DNA of 64,000 nt from Dactylorhiza incarnata (GCA_033032865.1 JAWHQI010000305.1:1240001-1304000), one strand, 5' to 3'; counted from the stretch's first letter, positions 1 to 11,383 are shown. A program made the numbers and translations. Notes: generated by a model not told the origin, from the letters alone.

Positions 1-938
1 TCATTGAAAACCACATGTGACAGATCAACAATTACAAGGGTCGTTGCTCCACTGTCATCACCGATCCCCTAAAGCAAAGGAAGACATCTAAACGTCAGTC
101 CTCAGATAAAGTTTAACGAAACAAGATGTAATCAAACAACACAACAAGAGACGCTCACGTCCCGCATACATCAGACCCTGAAATAGATTCGTGATTCTTA
201 ACCTCTCATGGTTTTCTACACACATTAAATCTTACCCTGCCACAATAAGGGATTAAAAGTTTTCGTCTAAGATATTCCATTACTCAAACCGAAATAATAA
301 TGACCAGTAAAGTTCTTCCACCACTCATGTAGGATACTCAAAGTCAACATATCAATCCGCCCTCCATGAAGAGCTAGTCAAACTAACCTGAACCTTGTAC
401 CATCCTGCTACACACGAAGGATGATACCACCCACGTTATTCCACTAACGTGAACAATGAACTACTTACAGAACAACAACCAAACCTCATTCAAAGGTCTA
501 CAATTTAAGAAATAATGTTTGCTCACCATTGGAGATTTACTACCAACAACATCATGCACCTCACACCAACTTATTCGAAACAACCTCGGAACCTTCCAAC
601 GGATTTCCAAAGGTAAAGAGCCTAGTATCAATCTCAATCTCTACGTTAAGCACAAATGGTTTATCTCTTGAAGCATCTAAGCTCGTCACAAGATCACAAG
701 TGATTCAACTCCATGAACAGAACACGATCCTACGCTAGTATACAACTACTAGCGCATAACAATCATCATGCATGAGAATACACCATATCAGATTATTCTC
801 AATAATCTAACACCAATCACCTGAACACTCACGGTCCCAACGAGACAATCCTATGTGGATAACTCTTCTTAACAGTCTAGTTACACTAAACCGCTTTCTA
901 TCGGTCTAGAACCCCAAAACCTACCTCTGATACCAAAT
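1..938 (-). mobile_element. Internal leader of an older minus-strand LTR retrotransposon (partial)
   Basis: This stretch holds no convincing gene. It abuts an initiator-tRNA primer-binding site read on the minus strand (924-935; TGGTATCAGAG with the last base changed), followed by an LTR that begins TGTAACACCC at 939. It is therefore most simply the 5' internal region of an element running leftward out of the window. The only open frame, of about 69 codons, is short and unlike known proteins. The element family cannot be named from this piece. Confidence 0.5.
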
Positions 939-1048
939 TGTAACACCCTCCTGCAATGACCGTATAGTATAGGTCTGGTCAGACCCCACAACATACAGTC
1001 GTCACAGATGGAGCATTATAAACAGGTGTAAAAGACCAACAACATTAC

Positions 1049-2402
1049 TGACGCAGGATGAATCTATAGGCGGCGGGTAAGTGATGACCTAAGCCTACAT
1101 GCTATGCAAAGTCCGACGATTGAGTCCAAATTAGATAATAAATAATTAAATCCAACACAAAATACTTTCACGTGCAAGACAGAATAATTTATTAGAGCAA
1201 AGCAAGCATAGGATTTCCTCCGCGTGGAGGGCCAAAGCAAGAGCGCACGGCAAATAACTCCTTCCTGCAAGTTAGAGATTCACAGGCAAATGATAATAAA
1301 CTGTAATTCCTTTAAAGCAAGAGTTCCACACGCGTGCAATGTCTAATAACCAACAACAACCAATCTCCACAAATAACAAGTAGTATAAAATCTGGAAATT
1401 AAATAGGGCTGCAACAATCTACCACGGATCTGAGATTGGGAGGCGATATGGGGATTTCCGGATGGTGGAGGCTAGATCGGGTGAGGGGGAGTGGTTCCAC
1501 GGAAGGGAAAAGGGTGGTGGCTGTTGGTATAGTTGAGGGAGGGCTGGATCTGAAGGCGCGGGGCTGGATCTGGACGAAACTGTCCAGATCTGGACAGATC
1601 CAGTCCTGGCGGAGGGTAGGGAAGAGGGGGGCAGCCACGTGGAGGGTTGAAGGGCTGGAGGGGAGGAGCTGGATGGAATCCAGGCGGATCCGCCCAGATC
1701 TGGGCAGATCTGGAGCCGCCTGGGTGGGGGTTTGTAGAGGAGAAGAGGGGCTGGATGGGGCTGTGGGCTGCTGCTGGAAGAGGGCTGTGAGCGGCAGTTT
1801 CAGGACAAGGAGGTGAGGGCTGTGAGCGGCAGTTTCAGGGCAAGGAGGTGGAGGTGGCGTGGGATTATCGAGGCTGAGGGGCTGGCTGAGATTTGCGGTG
1901 GTCAGGGAGGGAGGATGTGGGGTGGCGGCTGGAAACTGGAAGGGAAAAACTGCGGCAGAGATAGGGGGAGGGGCTGGCGGACAACAATGGAGAGGAGGGG
2001 GTTGGGAATAGAAAAGGAAATAGGAAAAATATGAGGACCTTACCCAAGGAGTCGGCACCAAGGGCTCCACGGCGTCGGCACCGCGGGATGACCACCGGAA
2101 GTGAGGAAGACGATCTCTCCAACTTCAGCAATGACTAGAGACTGCAGCCCTAGGTTCATATTTATAATGAAATAAAATTAGGGCACCCAAGATGGACGGC
2201 TATGATTGGCCGTCAATCTCGGCGCCAAAACAATACTAAATATTATTTAAAATACAACATGCTATATATGAAAATCCATCAGAACGACGAGCCGGACGCA
2301 ACCACGGAGTCGGATCGTCGATCCGGGTACGCCAAATATGGTAAGTCGCCAAATCAGCCCCAAGTGGGCCCAATGCTCGTCCTAGCCCAATGCTCCGCAT
2401 CA
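1049..2402 (-). repeat. 3' LTR of the gypsy-type element
   Basis: This is the left copy of the 1.35-kb LTR, with TG...CA ends. It matches 5247-6601 almost base for base. Long GC-rich open frames on both strands (for example 1399-2070 minus) recur in the other LTR and are compositional, not genes. Confidence 0.92.
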
Positions 2403-4344
2403 ATCTCCCCGGCTCGAAAGAATTCATCTCTCGATGAATAAGGGTCAGAATTCTCTCGCCGAATGCCAGGTAAACTCGAGGGGGCCCGCCAGAAGTCGTC
2501 CAAGTGTCGTCGCTGAAAATGCCCTCGCCGATCAATTCCTCCGGACTGAATGGTGTCCATCCCCGACGAGTGGAGATGGTCGTACTGAAGTCGAAGTCCG
2601 GGGCGAATCGATCAAGCACATCTCTCAACACACAAGTAGAAGGATCCGGTGGAATCTGAGGTGCCAATGGTGAAACCGTTGGGGACAACATCCCGGGCAA
2701 ATAAGGGTCAGAGGTGGGCTGAGAACGGGGCAATGAATGTGGTGGCAAGGGCTCGGGGGTAGACTGAGTGGTGGGTGGTAAAAACAGTGGTAAAGGCTCG
2801 GGGGGGCCGCCAAGATGTGGGCCTGAATACTCGCGAAGTGCAAAGTATGGCGTCAGGTCCTCGACATTGAACACAGTATGGGTACTCATGCTCGCGGGGA
2901 TGTCCAACTCATAAGCATTTGTTCCGATGCATCTCAGGACTGAGTAGGGACCCATTCGCCTAACGCTCAAGCTTTTAGCAAGCCTCGCACGGAGCCTCAC
3001 AACGCAGATTCTCACCATCACCTGCTCGCCTTCATGAAGTACCTGCACTTGCCAATGAACATCCGCATGTGATTTACAAAATTTATTATCATTATGGTTT
3101 CTTCGTCGGACTGACTCGTGACACACATGCAAACGATGAATAGACAACACAACAAACTTATGCCAATGATGACAAAACGACGCGACAGACTCATGCAAAT
3201 GATGACAAAACGACTCAACAGACGCATACAAATGATGTAAATGACACATGATCGACACAACATACTCACTATGGGACAGGCTAATAACCACTTGAAAATC
3301 TACCAAAGGAGGTGGTCTATCAGGAGGCTCTCTCGGGGGAGTGTAGAAAAACTCATCTCGTGTGAGACGCGTGCTTAGGTGACCGTGCGAAACAGCTTCG
3401 CTCAGGTGCGAACTCATGAAGAGCAACATGTAGTGCAGGGGTCGTAACACATCAGGGGGCTCGCCAGGAGGTGTGTAAGAAAAGTCATCACGAATGCGAC
3501 GTCCACCTGACGGAGAATCGTGTATATCGGCTAAAAGATATGGCTCACGAGTGTGGTGCGTTTCCCTGAAAAGAAAGAGCTCGTCTGGTGGGTCAGCAGG
3601 TGGTGCGTCCCAAAACTCATCACGAGTGATATGTGTCAAAAAGTAGGTCCTCAAAATATGAGTAAGCTCAAGTGTGCTCATGGTAGGCCCTACATACATT
3701 TTACTCCACTCACGACTCATCCTCTGGGGTAAAGCCCGCGATGATAGGGGAAGAGATGCCAATAGCTCGAAACTCGTAGACAAACGTCTCATCTGAATCT
3801 CATCTTCACCAGGAATTGGTGGATCGTCAGGAGGTTCAACTGGGGGTTCGTCATGGAACTCATCACTAGGCTCAAGGTCCTCAAGATGAGTACCAACATA
3901 AGGGGTAGTGTCCCCCTGAATGGATGACATGCCCACTACGAGATCAATACTAGGCGCTGGGCTCTCAGTCGCGATGTGACTCAGGGCCATGATAATGGGA
4001 GAACGACATAGATCAGTGCTCAAAAATGGGTCTGTGGGTGCGGTATCAGGACGTAAGTCCAGGGTAAGGGTGCTAAACAACCCATGACATGCCAGAGGTG
4101 GTGGGGTGGGTGAAGGGCACGACACTATAGGCTCACGAGGTCGCTCTGGCTCACTCTCAATCGGGGTCACGAGGGACGGGTCAGAAGCAAGAGATAGACT
4201 ACTCACTGGGCTAAGCAACTCGCTGGGGTGAGAGTAGTCTGTATCAGGCATCCCTTCTGCCATGTCTGACGGAACAATGGTAGGCAGAGTGGTGTCCTCG
4301 GTGTGGGAGGAGCTCGTACTGTGGCGGTCAATGTGAGAATCCAA
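2236..4344 (-). CDS. Long open frame with D-E-F/E-P-P-D repeats and an integrase C-terminal remnant
   Basis: An open frame of about 700 codons overlaps the end of gag and runs into the 3' LTR. It has no ATG at its upstream end, so a frameshift or readthrough from gag would be needed. The middle holds four spaced copies of a motif of the form R-D-E-F-x-(2,3)-P-P-x-E-P-P-D, in an acidic proline-rich context, then a His/Cys-rich stretch. Near residue 430-510 it resembles the C-terminal domain of Ty3/gypsy integrases, ending F-N-V-E-D-L-T-P-Y-F. No catalytic pol domain can be seen. The repeat segment is of unknown function. It may be filler that has stayed open, or a product used by the element. 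Confidence 0.6.
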   Translation of the reverse strand: MDSHIDRHSTSSSHTEDTTLPTIVPSDMAEGMPDTDYSHPSELLSPVSSLSLASDPSLVTPIESEPERPREPIVSCPSPTPPPLACHGLFSTLTLDLRPDTAPTDPFLSTDLCRSPIIMALSHIATESPAPSIDLVVGMSSIQGDTTPYVGTHLEDLEPSDEFHDEPPVEPPDDPPIPGEDEIQMRRLSTSFELLASLPLSSRALPQRMSREWSKMYVGPTMSTLELTHILRTYFLTHITRDEFWDAPPADPPDELFLFRETHHTREPYLLADIHDSPSGGRRIRDDFSYTPPGEPPDVLRPLHYMLLFMSSHLSEAVSHGHLSTRLTRDEFFYTPPREPPDRPPPLVDFQVVISLSHSEYVVSIMCHLHHLYASVESFCHHLHESVASFCHHWHKFVVLSIHRLHVCHESVRRRNHNDNKFCKSHADVHWQVQVLHEGEQVMVRICVVRLRARLAKSLSVRRMGPYSVLRCIGTNAYELDIPASMSTHTVFNVEDLTPYFALREYSGPHLGGPPEPLPLFLPPTTQSTPEPLPPHSLPRSQPTSDPYLPGMLSPTVSPLAPQIPPDPSTCVLRDVLDRFAPDFDFSTTISTRRGWTPFSPEELIGEGIFSDDTWTTSGGPPRVYLAFGERILTLIHREMNSFEPGRLMRSIGLGRALGPLGADLATYHIWRTRIDDPTPWLRPARRSDGFSYIACCILNNI

Positions 4345-5177
4345 TCGACTAGCTCTTGTGGTTTCAAAAACTGCTCATAACGAAGGGCGAGCTGATATGT
4401 CTGCTCGAGGGACTTCGAGCTATGATAAATCACCTTAGTATGAATGTCTGAGCGAAGGCCAGACCGAAATCTACAAGAGGTCATGGTTGGGTCCTCTCGG
4501 ATATCGCTCCTCACAACTAACTCATCAAAGCGATCCCTGTACTCAGCGACGGACATGGATCCTTGCTGAAGGGAAGATAATTGGTCGAGCAAGCGACTCC
4601 GATACGACGAAGGCAGATACCTCTGACACAATGTACGTTTCATGTCCACCCAACTAGTGACGCGATGTAGACGATCTCGCTCGCGTGTCCTCTCAATGCT
4701 AGCCCAATATGCTCTTGCCTGACCTAAAGGTTTAAGTTTCGCAAACTTGATGCGACGCTCACCGAATATCTCAAAATGGTCAAGATAATACTCCATATCC
4801 GCGAGCCAATAACTGAAAGACTCGGGACTCGATGAGCCGTCAAAGGAAGGGGCAGCAGTACGAAACTGACTCTCAAGATCTCTCTCGGAACGACGATCCT
4901 CATAATAATCATTCCTAAGGTAACCGAGTCGTGTCGAAGAATCAACACGATCCGCTCGAGTGTACGAGTAAGCACTACGACAATCATCATATTCATCGTC
5001 CCTAGCGTAGTGGGGCCGTGTTGGTGGGTCAACACGATCTCTGGAAGTGGTGTGCTGTGAAAGCGAATAATCATCATAGTGTCGTGGTGATCTCCCTAAA
5101 GGGTACCTATGAGGGCGAGTGCAAGTGGACTCGAGACCTCCAGAGTGAGGGGAGGAATAATTATGATACCTATGCAT
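4203..5177 (-). CDS. gag: Gag protein of the gypsy-type element
   Basis: About 324 residues from an ATG at 5177, 56 bp inside the primer site. The N-terminal 120 residues are rich in Arg, Asp, Ser and Tyr. Residues of roughly 125-275 match the Ty3/gypsy retrotransposon Gag core: a W-L-A-D-M-E-Y-Y-L motif, then a helical segment, then Y-R-D-R-F-D-E-L. No CCHC zinc knuckle follows; the frame drifts into a Pro/Thr-rich tail and stops. The overlapping next frame continues toward an integrase remnant. Gag would assemble the particle, while enzymes would have to come from another element. Confidence 0.82.
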   Translation of the reverse strand: MHRYHNYSSPHSGGLESTCTRPHRYPLGRSPRHYDDYSLSQHTTSRDRVDPPTRPHYARDDEYDDCRSAYSYTRADRVDSSTRLGYLRNDYYEDRRSERDLESQFRTAAPSFDGSSSPESFSYWLADMEYYLDHFEIFGERRIKFAKLKPLGQARAYWASIERTRERDRLHRVTSWVDMKRTLCQRYLPSSYRSRLLDQLSSLQQGSMSVAEYRDRFDELVVRSDIREDPTMTSCRFRSGLRSDIHTKVIYHSSKSLEQTYQLALRYEQFLKPQELVDWILTLTATVRAPPTPRTPLCLPLFRQTWQKGCLIQTTLTPASCLAQ

Positions 5178-5232
5178 AGTGAAAAACAACCTATAGACTC
5201 TACGACTGCGTATCGAAAGAGCGCGGAACCTA

Positions 5233-5244
5233 GCTCTGATACCA
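5233..5244 (-). other. Primer-binding site, initiator tRNA-Met type
   Basis: Read on the minus strand this is TGGTATCAGAGC, two bases inside the 5' LTR end. It fixes the orientation of the 1049-6601 element. Confidence 0.9.
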
Positions 5245-5246
5245 AT

Positions 5247-6601
5247 TGACGCAGGATGAATCTATAGGCGGCGGGTAAGTGATGACCTAAGCCTACATGC
5301 TATGCAAAGTCCGACGATTGAGTCCAAATTAGATAATAAATAATTAAATCCAACACAAAATACTTTCACGTGCAAGACAGAATAATTTATTAGAGCAAAG
5401 CAAGCATAGGCTTTCCTCCGCGTGGAGGGCCAAAGCAAGAGCGCACGGTGAATAACTCCTTCCTGCAAGTTAGAGATTCACAGGCAAATGATAATAAACT
5501 GTAATTCCTTTAAAGCAAGAGTTCCACACGCGTGCAATGTCTAATAACCAACAACAACCAATCTCCACAAATAACAAGTAATATAAAATCTGGAAATTAA
5601 ATAGGGCTGCAACAATCTACCACGGATCTGAGATTGGGAGGCGATATGGGGATTTCCGGATGGTGGGAGGCTAGATCGGGTGAGGGGGAGTGGTTCCACG
5701 GAAGGGAAAAGGGTGGTGGCTGTTGGTATAGTTGAGGGAGGTCTGGATCTGAAGGCGCGGGGCTGGATCTGGACGAAACTGTCCAGATCTGGACAGATCC
5801 AGTCCTGGCGGAGGGTAGGGAAGAGGGGGGCAGCCACGTGGAGGGTTGAAGGGCTGGAGGGGAGGAGCTGGATGGAATCCAGGCGGATCCTCCCAGATCT
5901 GGGCAGATCTGGAGCCGCCTGGGTGGGGGTTTGTAGAGGAGAAGAGGGGCTGGATGGGGCTGCGGGCTGCTGCTGGAAGAGGGCTGTGAGCGGCAGTTTC
6001 AGGGCAAGGAGGTGAGGGCTGTGAGCGGCAGTTTCAGGGCAAGGAGGTGGAGGTGGCGTGGGGTTATCGAGGCTGAGGGGCTGGCTGAGATTTGCGGTGG
6101 TCAGGGAGGGAGGATGTGGGGCGGCGGCTGGAAACTGGAAGGGAAAAACTGCGGCAGAGATAGGGGGAGGGGCTGGCGGACAACAATGGAGAGGAGGGGG
6201 TTGGGAATAGAAAAGGAAATAGGAAAAATATGAGGACCTTACCCAAGGAGTCGGCACCAAGGGCTCCACGGCGTCGGCACCGCGGGATGACCACCGGAAG
6301 TGAGGAAGACGATCTCTCCAACTTCAGCAATGACTAGAGACTGCAGCCCTAGGTTCATATTTATAATGAAATAAAATTAGGGCACCCAAGATGGACGACT
6401 ATGATTGGCCGTCAATCTCGGCGCCAAAACAATACTAAATATTATTCAAAATACAACATGCTATATATGAAAATCCATCAGAACGATGAGCCGGACGCAA
6501 CCACGGAGTCGGATCGTCGATCCGGGTACGCCAAATATGGTAAGTCGCCAAATCAGCCCCAAGTGGGCCCAATGCTCGTCCTAGCCCAATGCTCCGCATC
6601 A
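5247..6601 (-). repeat. 5' LTR of the gypsy-type element
   Basis: Right copy of the LTR, about 99% identical to 1049-2402. It is flanked on the right by the ATTAC duplication. Confidence 0.92.
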
Positions 6602-6704
6602 ATTACATTCCTCAAGCAGAGTAAAAAATCACAGCGGAAAACTGTTAACGCGGCGCGATAGCTCCTAGGTTTCCACCTTTACTTATTCGAAACAGGGCGT
6701 TACA

Positions 6705-9194
6705 ATACGCCCCCTAATTCAATCAATATCTCGGCTAACATCGACCTCCACAACTCTTCGCTCAGTTCTCTAAGGAGGGATCTTTAGAGTGAGAAGATCG
6801 GTGAGGTTGTTGTTAGTAAAAGAGTGTTGTTATGCCCGCAAAGACAATCGCTTATCCTGGTACGAAGGGTAAGATAGACCCGGTAATAAAATATATACTA
6901 GTCATAGTTCTGAGAAGAAGCACGCCGATGAACCAATCAATATGATCACACCGCATAATAACTTCAATTATCATGATCCAGTAGTGAACATAAGAAGATT
7001 GGTGGAAAGAGGGCCACATGCTAAGTTGGAATAAGTAGACCGATTTAGGAATCAATCAATAACTAATCTTATAGTCTCCTCATTCCGTCTTATTCTCCTC
7101 TCTCTTCCTGGTTCTCGTGTTTTTTCTTATCAATTTTCTCTTGTTTCTCTGTCATCACCGAAGAATGATCATTAGAGAATTCTCATCGGGGATTTATATA
7201 GATAGCAAAAAATGGCAGCTCGATGCACAAAGCATCCCTGCATAGCGAGGGTCCGGGGAAGGGTCCCACCACAAGGGTGAAATGTAGGCGAACCTTACCC
7301 TGCATTTTTGCAAGAGGCTGCTTCCAGGACTCGAACCCATGAGCTCAAGGCCCATGGAAACACCTCAACCGGTGTGTCATGGCTCCCCTTCAAATAATAG
7401 TTGATAGTCACAGCTGCAAATAAAACAATCTATACTGGACTTATGTTTTATCTCTTAAGACTAAAAGGAATTTCCATTCCATGCACTGAAGCCCGTTAAT
7501 CTCTCTCCTCAAGACTGCATGAAAACTCTAGACTTTGTTTCAAGTCGACTTTCATTAAATCCTCAATTAATTGGTTATCTATAAATGTTTCATACATTAA
7601 TAATGCAAAAGTAAGCATTAGTCTCTACATTCTTCCTCCTTAAGCTTATTGTTTATGGCATCAAATCAACTTCTGTCCATAGAACAAAAGAATCTCCTCC
7701 CCGATGCTGTCTTCCTACTCCAATTTGACAGCAATTTTTGCTCTTCGTGTGGCTCTTCTCTTGTTCTTTGTATTCTTACCTCTTCTCTGCCGAGCATCAT
7801 TTTATACTTCATAGCCCATACATTTTCTTCTGTTCTCCATTGCGGAAATTCTTTCTTCTTGGTTCTTTTTTCTCAGACCAAATACTCAAAAGTATCATTC
7901 CTCTTCATGTTTTACTTCTTAGCCATATCCTCCAAATGTATTTTAAATCTACTGCCAAGATGATAGATCAATCGCTGACTACACCCATTTCATCAACACA
8001 TTCAGCTACCTCAACAATTGTATGAACTCGTTACTTTAATATGTATATTTTAGAAAATATAACTATAGATAATTGGATACTATTATTTATCTTTTTACTA
8101 GAAATCTATGATGTTAAGTTTTTATTTAAATTTTGTGAATATCATTAGAATCCTAGAGAGCCTACTTGATTTTTTTTACCATTCAAGTGTATATACAATA
8201 TAACATTAAGCCTCATCTCAACATATAAGTAAGAGCCACTAAGCATTTTAATACCAAATAAACGAGTCCAGACACGTTTATACATAAATTAGATGCATCA
8301 TAAATAGATTCGCCTCAACTTACACCATGTAAAAAAGTAAGATAACGAGGAGCACTATAATGTCACTCGAAATTTGTCTCCAATTCCTTCTCTATAGATC
8401 ATGTAAGTACTCATAGTTATTGTTGGACCCCAATTTGTCCGCGAAGCGCTAGTCATGTATTATTGGCATTCAATCTGGATATTAGAGACAATAAGAAGAT
8501 AGAAAAAAATAGATAGTAGTTTTATTGTTGATCGAAGGACCCATCACCGTGCTCCCTCTCCCTGAACCAATGTGCACAATCTAGTTTGGGGGGAGAATGA
8601 TCAAAATGTTGGGTTATGAATCCTTCTTACTCTAATTTTAAATCTATTTATAAGGTTCCGAGAGCACTTCAGTCTCAATGTTGCGTTGAATATAGTGAAT
8701 TAACTAGTTAGTGGAAGAGCCAACCTTGAATGTCCCCTAGTAGAGGAAGTCTTCCTCGAAAATTATCCCATCTTTATGAGCATTTCTCGGGCCGATCCTT
8801 GCAAATAGACTTTGTGGGGAAGGCCTTCCTGGGTTGTCGGCCTGCAAATAAGACACATCGGTTTGTACTCTCTGAGTAAGGCACCTATTTACCAGATGGG
8901 AACTTTGCTTGCCTATTCGGTTTAGAATGATATTCATCATTCTCTAGTGTGCTGAGTTGGCTTCTCTTGCTGACATGGCGTGTGAGAACATTTTATGGTA
9001 TACAATAAAGATCCATAAACACAAACCAAAGTATAATCTTCTTCTTTTTCATTTCACTGTTTATTAATTGGGGGCTTACTAAGCCGTGCTTTTCCCTCCA
9101 ACGTGAAATAGAATGGGTCAAGTAGAAAGGCTTACTCGTTCCTCTTTAACTCAAGTACCTACTCTTAAGGAAATCTAAATCTCATCACATATAC
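6705..9194. other. Intergenic sequence, one SINE, no gene seen
   Basis: AT-rich sequence with only short chance reading frames (for example 7649-7963 plus, hydrophobic and low-complexity). Apart from the SINE at 7213-7388, I see no protein similarity, RNA gene or clean terminal repeats. Confidence 0.6.
7213..7388 (-). mobile_element. tRNA-derived SINE (Au-SINE-like)
   Basis: The minus strand carries a B-box-like GGTTCGAGTCC, and the sequence has the diagnostic blocks GGTCCGGGGAAGGGTCCCAC and CTTACCCTGCATTTTTGCAA. The same blocks recur in the SINE at 25161-25637. Target duplications are not clear, so the ends are approximate. Confidence 0.75.
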
Positions 9195-9456
9195 TGATAC
9201 GCCGTAGTCATATCAAGAACAAACACGAACGAGAACTTAGATTGCAATAAAAGAAACACGGATACAATCGGGAGACAGACTCCCTCCAAGCACCTTGAGG
9301 CTGGGTCCTTCAAGGCACTCCCCTCTCCAAGAGAGCCAAACAATTAATACTTTAAAGATAAAACATAACTCCCAAAGGGTCACCTTATATAGATGGGGGT
9401 CCCACTACAAGACAAAGATTACTTGACTAAATACACCTCGCGTGCGTATCAATACA
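9195..9456 (-). repeat. 3' LTR of element A
   Basis: 262 bp, TGATACGCC to AATACA. It is the reverse complement of the LTR type seen at 30002-30253. Confidence 0.75.
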
Positions 9457-9481
9457 CCCATCTTGAAAAGCGATATTGTCT

Positions 9482-10117
9482 TCAAGGTCGAGCCGGGAAG
9501 GGTCCCATGGGCGCGTCGGCGAGACTCAGGTGGCACATCAGGAGTGTAGAGGCGTCATGGCGGGCTGGTTGCTGCAGAGTTGTGAGACAGGTGACCAAAA
9601 CGGGCGTAAAACTCGGCATGGGACTGCTTGAGAGGTGAAGCAATGTCGTGCCAGCAAAATGTCTCATCCTCAAGGTCGAACGAGGTGCAAGCCAGTTGGG
9701 CCAGGGCCTCGGTTGGAGGCCGGATGTTATGAAGGCTGACGACAGAAACCCATCCAAATCCTGAACGATGACTGTGGGGTCGGACATTAGGTCGATGAGG
9801 AGTAGATAGTGATGATTGGGAAGGAAACCCGATGGGAAGTCTTGTCGAAATGGGAGAGTGACCAGATGTGAGGATAGGATAACAGTGGGATCGAGTGATG
9901 TTGGAAGCGAAGAGTCGGGAGATAAGAAAGCTGACATGTGGTAGGGGGTCTCCAAGAAATGGTGGGAAGCAGAAAAAGCATGTGACTCTGTGTGAAAGGT
10001 TGGTGAGCCGCCAGGTGGAGCTTCTGTCACGGACTTGTTGGAAGGCAAGCGTACTGGAGGGCAATTGGTCTGGGTCTGGTGGTGGTGGTGGTGGGGTATT
10101 AGGGGGGTGCATGCCAC
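9482..10117 (-). CDS. Conserved unknown frame of element A
   Basis: An open frame of about 211 codons with a non-ATG upstream end. It is Pro/Ser/His-rich, with segments such as F-R-Q-D-F-P-S-G-F-L-P and S-G-L-Q-P-R-P-W-P-N-W. The same segments appear in frame in element B (29451-30062 plus), which has inserted independently. Reading frames flanking it end in the D-x-x-D-K-x-x-F-x-x-G signature common just before the 3' LTR of gypsy-like elements. No enzyme domain is visible. It may be a degenerate gag-derived product. Function unknown. Confidence 0.45.
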   Translation of the reverse strand: MACTPLIPHHHHHQTQTNCPPVRLPSNKSVTEAPPGGSPTFHTESHAFSASHHFLETPYHMSAFLSPDSSLPTSLDPTVILSSHLVTLPFRQDFPSGFLPNHHYLLLIDLMSDPTVIVQDLDGFLSSAFITSGLQPRPWPNWLAPRSTLRMRHFAGTTLLHLSSSPMPSFTPVLVTCLTTLQQPARHDASTLLMCHLSLADAPMGPFPARP

Positions 10118-10724
10118 GATTGGCAGTGGGGGAACGAGGGGGGTGTTGGGAAGGGAGGAAGCGACATCGGTTCCAATGGCCGAAGACCTATTGAGGAGTG
10201 GCAGTGGGATGAAGGAGTCTCGTCGGGAAGCAGAGAGGCGGGCAGGGGTTGTTAGGGGGCCTGTGGAAGACGTCGATGAAGAATCTCAAGAGACATGGCA
10301 AGGATATTATCTAGGTCAACGTCAATTCGATTGCAGCGAGCATGCAGTGAGTCCGGGAGGAGTGCCATGGTGGAAAAAGGGACGCGAGGGCCGACAGAAA
10401 GCAGCAGGAGGCTCTAGAGGGCCGCCGGAATGCAGGAGACGCAGGAGGGATGCCGGAATGCTGCAGGAGCCGCAGGAGGGCTGCTGGAATGTTGTAGGAG
10501 CCGCAGGAGGGCTCCAGGAGCCGCAGGATGGCTGTTGGAATGCTGCAGGAGCTACAGAAGGGCAGAGAGGATGACGAGCGGTCGCTGGAACGTTGCAGAA
10601 GCTGCGTGAGGGCCTCAGGAATGCGGGTGAGAGAGCTGGAGGTCGTCGGAAGGCAGCAAGAGCCTTTGGAGGGGTGGACGGTCTCTGGAATAGGCGGAAT
10701 CAGGCGAAGATGTTAGATGCAGAC

Positions 10725-10920
10725 GCTGGAATCAGCGGAAGAAGAAGAGGAACGGCTGAAATCGTCGGAATCTGCGGGCGACTGTCGCTGGAATAGGCGG
10801 AATCGGTGAAGGCGTAATAAGCGGCCGCTGGAATCGACGGACGAAGAAGAGGAACGGCGGAAATCGTCGGAAGCTGCGGGCGACGATCGCTGTAATAGGC
10901 AGAATCGGTGAAGGCGTTGC
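10725..10920. repeat. 102-bp tandem duplication inside element A
   Basis: Two diverged copies starting at 10725 and 10827, each beginning GCTGGAATC and containing GAAGAAGAGGAACGGC. Just upstream (about 10430-10560) lie short reiterations of GGAGCCGCAGGAGGGCTG. Confidence 0.7.
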
Positions 10921-11132
10921 TGTTGATGTTGACGAGAGGCTGGCGTCGAGCATAAATCGGGAGGAGCGGCGGACGTCTGTTCGCGGGGATACAGGCTCCG
11001 TTCGGTGCTGCTGTAAGAAGGGAGCCCGAGCAGCCTTCTCCGCGTGCGTGTTGGACGGCTGACAACAGAGGGAGAAGTATCCCAAATTAGTGTTCCGTCG
11101 AAAAGTCTAATTGAGCGGCAGGTCGGACCAAT

Positions 11133-11383
11133 TGATACGCCGTAGTCGTATCAAGAACAAACATGAACGAGAATAGGATCCCGCCAAGCACCTGGAGGTT
11201 GGGTCCTCCAAGACACTCTCCTCTCCAAGAAAGCCAAACAACTAATACTCCAAAGATAAAACATAACTCCCTAAGGGCTCCTTATTAGATGGAGGCTCCT
11301 TATTAGATGGGCTCCTTATTAGATGGAGGCCCCACTACATAACTCCCTAAGGGCTCCTTATTAGATGGAGGCCCCACTATAGA
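11133..11383 (-). repeat. 5' LTR of element A, rearranged
   Basis: It starts TGATACGCCGTAGTCG and matches 9195-9456 for about 150 bp. It then contains three or four duplications of a CTCCTTATTAGATGG block before fusing at about 11383 to a gag fragment. Confidence 0.65.

Larger units (their letters stand above)
1049..6601 (-). mobile_element. Young non-autonomous Ty3/gypsy-type LTR retrotransposon
   Basis: This complete insertion of 5553 bp has LTRs of 1354 bp (1049-2402) and 1355 bp (5247-6601). Both begin TGACGCAGG and end GCATCA on the plus strand. A 5-bp target duplication ATTAC sits at 1044-1048 and 6602-6606. By eye the LTRs differ at about 13 sites plus one indel, roughly 99% identity, so insertion is recent. 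The primer site TGGTATCAGAGC is at 5233-5244 on the minus strand and a purine tract (GGGGAGAT) abuts the left LTR. The internal region codes for Gag and a long second frame, but no protease, reverse transcriptase, RNase H or integrase core is present. It would need a helper element to move. Confidence 0.92.
939..6704 (-). mobile_element. 5' LTR of the older element, split by a younger insertion
   Basis: The LTR starts TGTAACACCC at 939 and ends GGGCGTTACA at 6704. These ends are inverted repeats of each other with one mismatch. Removing the gypsy-type insertion (1049-6601) and one copy of its target duplication leaves an LTR of about 208 bp. The primer site lies immediately to its left at 924-935, so the element reads leftward. 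Its other LTR is outside the window. Confidence 0.6.
9195..11383 (-). mobile_element. Non-autonomous LTR element A
   Basis: The left (3') LTR is 9195-9456 and the right (5') LTR starts at 11133. Both begin TGATACGCCGTAGT and share about 200 bp before the right copy breaks up into short duplications of CTCCTTATTAGATGG. Next to the 5' LTR the minus strand reads ATTGGTCCGACCTGCCGCTC, which recurs in elements B (28384) and C (35039) and does not fit initiator tRNA-Met. The internal 1.7 kb encodes no pol domain but has a 211-codon frame conserved in element B. The right end is fused to foreign gag sequence, so no target duplication can be tested. Confidence 0.75.

Noticed and set aside
1399..2131. 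Long GC-rich open frames on both strands, repeated at 5541-6330
   Set aside because: They occupy the two LTR copies of one retrotransposon, overlap each other on opposite strands and show no domain; they follow base composition.
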